DNA of 20,414 nt from an uncultured Alistipes sp. (GTDB taxonomy: Bacteria; Bacteroidota; Bacteroidia; Bacteroidales; Rikenellaceae): positions 1 to 20,414 of the forward strand of contig CALDPX010000062.1 of the NCBI GenBank assembly GCA_937911745.1, in the 5' to 3' direction. Positions 14,570 through 20,414 of this stretch are shown here, in pieces (the stretch's first letter is position 1; the number at the start of each line of letters is the position of its first letter). A model generated the notes under the pieces. That model saw nothing but the letters and a program-made list of their open reading frames with translations, was not told the DNA's origin and ran no database searches. The position numbers and the translations under genes were made by a program.

Positions 14570-14866
14570 CTACTTGTTCATGAGGGCTATGCAACGGTCA
14601 ATCTCCCGCATAAGACGATTGATTTGTGCCCTTGCCCTCTTGCGCGAGGCGTCATCTGCTGCGCCTCCCACCAAACCTTCACCGAGCGATTGCAGCGCAA
14701 CCTTTCTTTCGGCTGCGTCCAACTTCTCACGCAGAGCACGGTTCTCGCTACGGAGTCGTGCGAGGTCTGCTTCGGCTGCTTCGTGCTGACGCTCGAGGCG
14801 GGTGTTCTCCTCTATCACCCTTGCCACTTTCTCCGCCAATGCGCTTACAATTTGTTGTTTTGCCAT
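14570..14866 (-). CDS. Coiled-coil protein encoded directly before ZapA
   Basis: A 98-residue protein from ATG at 14866 (M-A-K-Q-Q-I-V). The longer frame from 14896 is disfavoured because a -7 promoter box at 14910-14917 would put the transcription start only a few bases before it. Residues about 10-65 form a heptad-rich coiled coil (E-E-N-T-R-L-E-R, L-R-S-E-N-R-A-L-R-E-K-L). The C-terminus has I-N-R-L-M-R-E-I-D-R-C-I-A-L-M-N, a conserved tail I associate with Bacteroidota proteins encoded beside zapA. A role in cell division with ZapA is inferred from this pairing; it is not demonstrably ZapB. Confidence 0.8.
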   Translation of the reverse strand: MAKQQIVSALAEKVARVIEENTRLERQHEAAEADLARLRSENRALREKLDAAERKVALQSLGEGLVGGAADDASRKRARAQINRLMREIDRCIALMNK

Positions 14867-14909
14867 CTCTCGGTCTAATTTTTCTTGGTGCAACACACCT
14901 AACCAATCA

Positions 14910-14917
14910 CAAAAATA
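14910..14917 (-). promoter_or_regulatory. Promoter for the coiled-coil/zapA pair
   Basis: TATTTTTG on the minus strand matches TAnnTTTG exactly, with TTTC (one base off the -33 TTTG) 19 bp upstream. Transcription would start near 14903, leaving a leader of about 37 nt before the ATG at 14866. Confidence 0.6.
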
Positions 14918-14988
14918 GCAATAAAAAATGAATTTCGAAAGAAAGAGAGTTGAAAATTATAACAATTTACAACCGCTCATAAACAATA

Positions 14989-15019
14989 AGCCTCCCCAAA
15001 ACGAACTTTTGGGGAGGCT
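14989..15019 (-). terminator. Terminator after the acyl-CoA synthetase gene
   Basis: AGCCTCCCCAAAA (14989-15001) pairs perfectly over 13 bp with TTTTGGGGAGGCT (15007-15019). On the minus strand it is followed by TATTGTTT. It lies 22 bp past the stop at 15041. Confidence 0.9.
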
Positions 15020-15040
15020 CCACATGATTTAGGGCTCTTT

Positions 15041-16651
15041 TTATTTGTCCCTCTTGTAGAGAAATCTCTTAATCTTCATCGAAGGGGTCTTCTCAAAACC
15101 ATCCTTCTGCTCCTCGACCTTCGATACGCGGGCGAACTTAGCCACGCGCGTATTGACATAGTCACGAATTTCCTTCATGAGTTCATCGTACTTAGCTTGT
15201 ACGTTGTCTTTGAACTCCGAAAGGGTCTCTTCGAGTTTCTCTTTATCGAGCGTTACCAATGCCACAAGCGAACCTTTATCGGCCACAACTATCGATTCAG
15301 TTACTAATTTGTGTGAGTTGATAACGCTTTCTATCTCTTCGGGGTAGATGTTCTCGCCCGTAGAACCTATAATCATATCGTTAGCCCTACCTTTGATGGC
15401 AAGATAGCCCGTCTTTTTATCTATCACACAAAGGTCTTTGGTGCGGAACCATCCGTCCTCGGTGAAAGCCTCCTTGGTAATCTCGGGATTTTTGTAGTAT
15501 CCCTCCATAATGCAAGGGGTCTTAACAACCAATTCGCCCTCGCCCGTTTCGGGTTTCACGTTGATGAGTTTACCCTCTACGTAGATTGCAGGCAGACCCA
15601 CTTGTTGCAACTTGGTTTTGAAGGGGGTGGCACCATAGATGAGGGGTGCCGTTTCGGTCAGACCATAGCCGATTGCGTAGGGGAACTTAGCCTCGCGCAT
15701 AAACTGCTCGGTCTGTCGGCTCAGTTTGGCACCGCCCACGCCGAAGAATCGCATCCTGCCACCAAAGAGTTTCTTCATGGCAATGCCCGCCAAGCGGTGG
15801 AAGAGTTTGCGGAAAAGAGCGGTGGAGTAGAGCGCACTCATAAACTTGGTCTTGGTAAACTTTGCCTTCACCTGACTGTTGTAAATCTTCTCCATAATGA
15901 GAGGTACGGAGAGCATAATGGTAGGGCGCACCTTCTTGAAGGCAGGCATAAGTGCCGAGGCAATAGGTGGGCGATCCATATAGACCACCTGTGCACCATA
16001 GCCCAGAGGCAGCAACAGACCAAGTGAACACTCATAAGTGTGTGCCAAGGGGAGAATGCTGAAAAATATGTCGTTCTCATCAATGTTTTGCATTGTGTAG
16101 CAGAGGAAAACCTGCGTTGCGAGCGAGCGGTGGGTGTGCATAACGCCTTTGGGCGTGGAGGTGGTACCCGAAGTATAGATGATGGCTGCCAAATCTTGTG
16201 GCTCGGGAACCTTAGGGGTACCCTTCTCGTTCACGGTCTGGGAGATGACGCCAAGATTCTTGGTGCGGATGATGATATTCATACGCTGGGTGGTCTCCTC
16301 GGAGAGTTTAGTATAGAGTTTATCGCTCACGCAAAGAGCCTTAGCATCGGAGTGGGCGATAATTTTGTCGAGCTCACTGCCCGAGAATTCGGTCATTACG
16401 GGAACGATAACCATACCAAGATTTACGGCTGCAAAGTAGCAAACGCCCCAGTTGGGCATACTGCTGCTAAGGAGCACCACCTTGTCGCCAGCCGAAAGAC
16501 CTGCACCCACGAGCAACTCGCCAACATAAGCCACGCGGTCTGCCATCTCGCTATAAGTCATACTCTCGCGCTCGAACATCGAGAGTGCGGTGTTCTTTGC
16601 AAAGCGTTTTACGCTATTGTCGAAGAGTTGTTTGAGAGTTTCGAATTTCAT
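15041..16651 (-). CDS. AMP-binding long-chain fatty acid-CoA ligase
   Basis: A 536-residue member of the adenylate-forming (ANL) family, FadD-like. It activates a fatty acid with ATP and transfers it to CoA. Motifs in order: the P-loop-like Y-T-S-G-T-T-S-T-P-K-G-V (159-170), P-L-A-H-T-Y-E (201-207), Y-G-L-T-E-T-A-P (329-336), E-G-E-L-V-V-K-T-P (371-379), W-F-R-T-K-D-L (401-407), G-R-A-N-D-M-I (421-427), G-E-N-I-Y-P-E-E-I-E (432-441), and the catalytic lysine in T-P-S-M-K-I-K-R (K526). ATG at 16651 is chosen because the longer frame to 16690 runs almost into the -7 box at 16692-16699. The chain-length preference cannot be read from sequence. It has its own promoter and terminator. Confidence 0.93.
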   Translation of the reverse strand: MKFETLKQLFDNSVKRFAKNTALSMFERESMTYSEMADRVAYVGELLVGAGLSAGDKVVLLSSSMPNWGVCYFAAVNLGMVIVPVMTEFSGSELDKIIAHSDAKALCVSDKLYTKLSEETTQRMNIIIRTKNLGVISQTVNEKGTPKVPEPQDLAAIIYTSGTTSTPKGVMHTHRSLATQVFLCYTMQNIDENDIFFSILPLAHTYECSLGLLLPLGYGAQVVYMDRPPIASALMPAFKKVRPTIMLSVPLIMEKIYNSQVKAKFTKTKFMSALYSTALFRKLFHRLAGIAMKKLFGGRMRFFGVGGAKLSRQTEQFMREAKFPYAIGYGLTETAPLIYGATPFKTKLQQVGLPAIYVEGKLINVKPETGEGELVVKTPCIMEGYYKNPEITKEAFTEDGWFRTKDLCVIDKKTGYLAIKGRANDMIIGSTGENIYPEEIESVINSHKLVTESIVVADKGSLVALVTLDKEKLEETLSEFKDNVQAKYDELMKEIRDYVNTRVAKFARVSKVEEQKDGFEKTPSMKIKRFLYKRDK

Positions 16652-16691
16652 TGTTTTATAAAATTTATTTACCTTTGGTCGCAAAACCACA

Positions 16692-16699
16692 CAAAGATA
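16692..16699 (-). promoter_or_regulatory. -7 promoter box for the acyl-CoA synthetase gene
   Basis: TATCTTTG on the minus strand is an exact TAnnTTTG match, placing transcription start near 16685, about 35 nt before the ATG at 16651. No clear -33 TTTG at the standard spacing. Confidence 0.6.
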
Positions 16700-16777
16700 C
16701 GTCTTTTCTTTGTGAAACGGCGTGCAAAGGTAGAATTATTGTTAAAACAACCAACCAATTTTCATTCCGAATTTGGG

Positions 16778-17659
16778 ATGCTCAATAGAGAAAAAATATC
16801 CGAACAGATGTCACTTGCGGGCTTTGATGCGTGGGGGGTGGTAAGGGCAGAAAAACTCTCCGATGCCAAAGCGCGTTTTGAGGAGTGGTTGGAGGGTGGT
16901 GGCGATTATCGTTTGGAATACCTGCGCCGCAATGTCGAAAAGAGGTTTGATGCACGCGAGTTGCTTGCGGGTGCAAAGAGCGTAATTGTGGGAGCAGTGA
17001 GTTACAAAAACCGCTTCTCAGAGGGTTATGAGCCCGATTTTGACGCCCGTATAGCCTCCTATGCACTGTCGGAGGACTACCACACCACGCTACGCAATAT
17101 GCTCCGAAAGGTGGCTCTGGGATTGGGGTTTACAAATCCACGAAGTGTGAAAATATGCGTCGATAGTGTTCCGCTTGCCGAGAAGAGCCTTGCAAGGCTT
17201 GCGGGTATTGGCTGGCAGGGGCGCAATTCGTTGATTATTAGTCCGTTGATTGGTTCTTTTTTGGTCTTGTGCGCGCTTGTTGTGCCCGAGGAGTGTGATG
17301 AATACAGCACACCCTTCGAGGGGGATGGATGTGTGGGTTGTGGTCGCTGTTTGCTACGATGCCCAACGGGCGCAATTGCCCCCAATCGTACCATAAAAAC
17401 TGCCCTTTGCATCTCCAATCGTACCATCGAAGCGAGCCACGATGAGCCCTTCGACACCCGAGGTTGGGTGTTTGGTTGCGATGAGTGTCAGACCTGTTGC
17501 CCTCATAACCAGGCAGCACCGCTATTTAGCAATCCTGCATTCGCACCCACGTTCAACCCCACCGACTACGACAGAGCCTTTTGGGACAATCTCTCCCCCG
17601 AGGAGGCAGAAAGTTTGTTCGGAGGAACCCCGATAGTTCGAAAATTCAAAAATAGGTAG
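16778..17659 (+). CDS. queG: Epoxyqueuosine reductase QueG (cobalamin-dependent)
   Basis: A 293-residue enzyme that makes the last step of queuosine tRNA modification, reducing epoxyqueuosine with cobalamin and two [4Fe-4S] clusters. Seen: V-D-S-V-P-L-A-E-K-S-L-A-R (about 128-140) and G-W-Q-G-R-N-S-L near the cobalamin-binding core; cluster cysteines C185, C188, C191, C195 in C-V-G-C-G-R-C-L-L-R-C-P; second set C211, C234, C237 and C241 in C-D-E-C-Q-T-C-C-P-H-N. The protein ends about 50 residues after the last cluster motif, so it lacks the C-terminal HEAT-like region of longer homologues. ATG at 16778 is used; the frame upstream overlaps the divergent synthetase gene antisense and is not coding. 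It leads a plus-strand run with ftsY. Confidence 0.93.
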   Translation: MLNREKISEQMSLAGFDAWGVVRAEKLSDAKARFEEWLEGGGDYRLEYLRRNVEKRFDARELLAGAKSVIVGAVSYKNRFSEGYEPDFDARIASYALSEDYHTTLRNMLRKVALGLGFTNPRSVKICVDSVPLAEKSLARLAGIGWQGRNSLIISPLIGSFLVLCALVVPEECDEYSTPFEGDGCVGCGRCLLRCPTGAIAPNRTIKTALCISNRTIEASHDEPFDTRGWVFGCDECQTCCPHNQAAPLFSNPAFAPTFNPTDYDRAFWDNLSPEEAESLFGGTPIVRKFKNR

Positions 17660-17702
17660 TATTTTTGTCGGATTGAAAGTAGATAATTGATAATTGAAAA
17701 TT

Positions 17703-18725
17703 ATGGCACTGTTTGATATATTCAAAAGACGCAAGAGCGAGGAGCCAGCGGCTCCCCAAGTGGAGGAGGTAGTAACTGAGCAACCCGAGCCCATCTCTCA
17801 GCAAGAGGAGATTGACGAAGGACTCCGCAAGACCAAAGAGGGTTTCTTTGGCAAGTTGGCAAGGGCTGTGGCAGGTAGGTCGCAGGTCGATGAGGAGTTC
17901 CTCGACGAGTTGGAGGAGGTGCTCATCACTTCCGATGTGGGTGTGGAGACCACCGTAAAAATTATCAAAAACCTTGAAGCGAGAGTTGCTAAGGACAAAT
18001 ATATGAACTCCGCCGAGTTGAACGACATCCTGCGCGAGGAGATTTCGGCTCTCTTGCAGGAGTGCGAAGAGAAGAACGAAAACTTCGGTCTGAGTATTAC
18101 TGAGGGTACCCCCTATGTTGTGATGGTTGTGGGTGTGAATGGTGCAGGCAAGACCACCACCATCGGTAAACTCGCTGCTCAACTGCGCAAGGCGGGCAAG
18201 AAGGTCTACATCGGTGCTGCCGATACCTTCCGTGCTGCGGCTATCGACCAGTTGCAGGTGTGGGCAGATAGGGCTGGGGCTACGATGATACGTCAGGATA
18301 TGGGCTCCGACCCCGCATCGGTCGCTTTCGATACGCTCAAATCGGCTGTGGCAAACGGTGCAGACGTGGTGTTGATAGACACTGCCGGTAGGTTGCACAA
18401 CAAGGTCGGACTGATGAACGAACTCTCGAAGATTCGCAACGTGATGGCTAAAATCATCCCCGATGCGCCCCACGAAGTGATGTTGGTGCTTGACGGCTCA
18501 ACGGGGCAGAACGCCTTTGAGCAGGCACGCCAATTCACTGCTGCCACAAAGGTCAATTCGCTTGCTATTACCAAGTTGGACGGTACGGCAAAGGGTGGAG
18601 TTGTCATCGGCATTAGCGACCAATTCTCCATTCCCGTACACTACATCGGCATTGGCGAGGGTGTGGACCAGCTGAAAGTCTTTGACCGCAAGGAGTATGT
18701 AAACGCCCTCTTTGGCAAAAAATAG
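17703..18725 (+). CDS. ftsY: Signal recognition particle receptor FtsY
   Basis: A 340-residue SRP-type GTPase that receives ribosome-nascent-chain complexes at the inner membrane. After a short acidic and basic N-terminal stretch (1-45), the NG domain follows: G1 G-V-N-G-A-G-K-T-T (144-152), D-T-F-R-A-A-A-I-D-Q-L (174-184), G3 D-T-A-G-R (226-230), G4 T-K-L-D-G (290-294), and a C-terminal G-I-G-E-G-V-D-Q-L (316-324). ATG at 17703 (M-A-L-F-D-I-F-K) is preferred over a TTG three codons upstream. Its short A-domain is typical of Bacteroidota. It sits 43 bp after queG and 9 bp before rimO, probably cotranscribed. Confidence 0.97.
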   Translation: MALFDIFKRRKSEEPAAPQVEEVVTEQPEPISQQEEIDEGLRKTKEGFFGKLARAVAGRSQVDEEFLDELEEVLITSDVGVETTVKIIKNLEARVAKDKYMNSAELNDILREEISALLQECEEKNENFGLSITEGTPYVVMVVGVNGAGKTTTIGKLAAQLRKAGKKVYIGAADTFRAAAIDQLQVWADRAGATMIRQDMGSDPASVAFDTLKSAVANGADVVLIDTAGRLHNKVGLMNELSKIRNVMAKIIPDAPHEVMLVLDGSTGQNAFEQARQFTAATKVNSLAITKLDGTAKGGVVIGISDQFSIPVHYIGIGEGVDQLKVFDRKEYVNALFGKK

Positions 18726-18734
18726 TAGGACGAT

Positions 18735-20036
18735 ATGGTACAGCGTAAACAGAAGATTAACGTCATAACGCTCGGTTGCTCGAAGAACTTGGTGGATAGC
18801 GAGCACCTTATGGCGCAACTCGATGAGGCGGGCTATGAGATAGTTACCGACTCGAACTCTACGGACGCCAAAATTGTGGTTATCAACACTTGTGGCTTCA
18901 TTGGCGATGCCAAGGAGGAGGCCATACAGACCATCTTGGAGTGTGCAGAGGCTAAGGCTGAGGGTAGGATTGAGAGACTTTTTGTGATGGGTTGCCTTAG
19001 TGAACGCTATGCCGATGAACTAAGGGAGGAGATACCCGAAGTGGACGACTACTTCGGTGCTCGCTCCTTGAAGGAGGTTGTAGAGGCTCTGGATGCAGAG
19101 TATCTGCCCGAACTCGAAACCGACCGACTGCTGACAACCCCCGACCACTATGCCTACCTGAAAATTGGCGAGGGGTGTAATTGGCACTGCGCCTATTGCG
19201 CCATTCCGCTCATCAGGGGTAACCACCGCAGCGTGCCTATGGAGAAGGTTTTGGAAGAGGCGGAAGGTCTTGTGGCTGTGGGTGTTAAGGAGATAATCGT
19301 CATCGCACAAGATACCACATACTATGGCAAGGACCTCTACGGAGAGCGCAAGTTGGCAGAGTTGCTCCGCAGGTTGTGCGCCATTGAGGGTGTGGAGTGG
19401 GTAAGGCTCCACTACGCCTATCCGACCGACTTCCCGCAGGATGTTATTGAGGTGCTCAGGGACGAGCCCAAGATGTGTAAGTACCTCGACATCCCCCTGC
19501 AACATATCTCCGACAATGTACTATCGGCTATGCGCCGCCGCATCAGCAAAGCCGAAACCGAGGAGTTGGTGGCACGTCTGAGGCGCGAGATTCCCGACAT
19601 TGCACTCCGCACCACAATGCTTGTGGGCTTCCCCGGCGAAACAGAGGAGGACTTCGAGGAGTTGTGTGACTTTGTGCAGAGGGTGCGCTTCGATAGACTC
19701 GGAGCCTTTGCCTACTCCGAGGAGGAGGGTACCCCTTCGGCTCTCCATCTTACGGACGATGTTCCCGAAGAGGTCAAGGAGGAGAGGGTAGATAGACTTA
19801 TGAAGATTCAGAAACGTATTTCGTTGGCACTCAATAGCGAGAGGGTTGGCAAAACGATGAGGGTTATTGTCGATAGGAGGGAGGGCGACTACTATGTCAC
19901 TCGCTCGCAGTACGACAGCCCCGAGGTTGACGAGGAGATACTCGTTGCTGCCACCAAGCCTCTTGCCGAGGGCGATATGGTAAACATTGTGGTTACCGAC
20001 TGCGAAGAGTACGACCTCTACGGAGAGATAAAATAA
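18735..20036 (+). CDS. rimO: Ribosomal protein S12 methylthiotransferase RimO
   Basis: A 433-residue radical-SAM enzyme that adds a methylthio group to an aspartate of ribosomal protein S12. The N-terminal MTTase domain binds an auxiliary cluster through C15 (T-L-G-C-S-K-N), C53 (I-N-T-C-G-F-I) and C87 (M-G-C-L-S-E). The radical-SAM motif is C148-x3-C152-x2-C155 (G-E-G-C-N-W-H-C-A-Y-C-A-I-P). A TRAM domain closes the protein (about 368-433). I-T-L-G-C-S-K-N-L-V-D-S-E and C-A-I-P-L-I-R-G-N-H-R-S favour RimO over MiaB. It lies 9 bp after ftsY, and the strong terminator at 20091 ends the transcript. Confidence 0.96.
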   Translation: MVQRKQKINVITLGCSKNLVDSEHLMAQLDEAGYEIVTDSNSTDAKIVVINTCGFIGDAKEEAIQTILECAEAKAEGRIERLFVMGCLSERYADELREEIPEVDDYFGARSLKEVVEALDAEYLPELETDRLLTTPDHYAYLKIGEGCNWHCAYCAIPLIRGNHRSVPMEKVLEEAEGLVAVGVKEIIVIAQDTTYYGKDLYGERKLAELLRRLCAIEGVEWVRLHYAYPTDFPQDVIEVLRDEPKMCKYLDIPLQHISDNVLSAMRRRISKAETEELVARLRREIPDIALRTTMLVGFPGETEEDFEELCDFVQRVRFDRLGAFAYSEEEGTPSALHLTDDVPEEVKEERVDRLMKIQKRISLALNSERVGKTMRVIVDRREGDYYVTRSQYDSPEVDEEILVAATKPLAEGDMVNIVVTDCEEYDLYGEIK

Positions 20037-20090
20037 GCACCTCTCTCCCATCGGAGCGGTGGGTGTCACTGAGTGATGAATATGTCTATT

Positions 20091-20118
20091 AGCGGGCGAT
20101 GCGTATCGCCCGCTTTTC
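20091..20118 (+). terminator. Terminator of the queG-ftsY-rimO run
   Basis: AGCGGGCGAT (20091-20100) pairs perfectly over 10 bp with ATCGCCCGCT (20105-20114) around a GCGT loop and runs into TTTT. It lies 55 bp past the rimO stop. Confidence 0.93.
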
Positions 20119-20191
20119 GTATGGGTGCAGCGGAAAAGTTGAACGTGCTGTCGGGAAAATTCCGAAAACTCTAAAATTTTTGATAAAAATG

Positions 20192-20223
20192 TTTCAATGT
20201 TCTGCAAATATAATTATATTTGC
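20192..20223 (+). promoter_or_regulatory. Promoter facing out of the window, within a 20-bp palindrome
   Basis: TATATTTG (20215-20222) is an exact -7 match, with TTTC (20192-20195) 19 bp upstream. The -7 box forms half of a perfect 20-bp palindrome (20204-20223), so the same -7 motif also appears on the minus strand. The gene it serves lies beyond 20414. The remaining 190 bp (20224-20414) hold no gene I can support; a run of eight G lies at 20360-20367. Confidence 0.55.
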
Positions 20224-20414
20224 GGAACGCAGTGGTGTGAAATGCCGAAAGATTGCGCACAAAGGAGAGTGTTTTAGGCATTAAATTTGGTTTAGACATT
20301 ACTGTTTGTCGAGATATGTCATATTGTAATACATTGATACTTAACGGTTTAATCCCAACGGGGGGGGTAGAACGGACATTGAGTTCGGTCAAGGCTCCTT
20401 AGTGGCATATATTC

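Noticed and set aside
16040..16777. N-terminal extension of the queG frame
   Set aside because: It runs antisense through the acyl-CoA synthetase gene and its promoter; QueG similarity begins only at about 16778.
20360..20367. Run of eight G as a possible phase-variation tract
   Set aside because: No open reading frame or promoter spacing that it would switch is visible inside the window.
1..20414. CRISPR array, tRNA or rRNA genes
   Set aside because: No regularly spaced direct repeats, cloverleaf or rRNA sequence was recognised in any gap.

Overview
The window looks like chromosomal DNA of a Bacteroidota bacterium, most likely order Bacteroidales (an Alistipes/Rikenellaceae-type genome is my best guess, not proven). 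Grounds: several promoters fit the Bacteroidota -7 box TAnnTTTG, Shine-Dalgarno sites are weak, surface lipoproteins belong to Bacteroidales-type families (DUF4465, DUF5074), and a coiled-coil gene, zapA and rny lie in the order expected for this phylum. No rRNA, tRNA, CRISPR array or intact mobile element was found.

Region 1 (1-590) holds a terminator hairpin and an internally deleted serine-recombinase remnant.

Region 2 (587-7657, minus strand) is the most distinctive part: a cobalamin riboswitch (about 7432-7645) with a -7 box just upstream, followed by six closely spaced genes. They encode an unrecognised protein, a lipoprotein with collagen-like repeats and a DUF4465 domain, a second surface lipoprotein, a BtuG-like (DUF5074/YncE-like) propeller lipoprotein, a BtuB-like TonB-dependent receptor, and a cysteine-rich DUF2284 protein. 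This reads as a vitamin B12 capture and outer-membrane uptake operon whose first and last genes have no described role. The inner-membrane BtuCDF transporter is not in the window.

Region 3 (7660-9632) has a TM2-domain protein, a small HTH-like protein, and long gene-poor stretches rich in inverted repeats, including a 24-bp perfect palindrome.

Region 4 (9461-14920) has dnaK (plus strand) behind a possible sigma-54-type promoter, facing rny (RNase Y, minus). The 595-bp gap between their stops carries three copies of a hairpin family with conserved loops and changing stems. Upstream of rny lie a probable 6S-type RNA, a roughly 165-bp imperfect palindrome, zapA and a coiled-coil partner gene.

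Region 5 (14989-20118) has a long-chain acyl-CoA synthetase (minus), divergent from a plus-strand run queG-ftsY-rimO that ends at a strong terminator. QueG is a cobalamin-dependent enzyme, so the B12 operon serves at least one enzyme encoded nearby. The last 300 bp hold a promoter embedded in a 20-bp palindrome, pointing out of the window.
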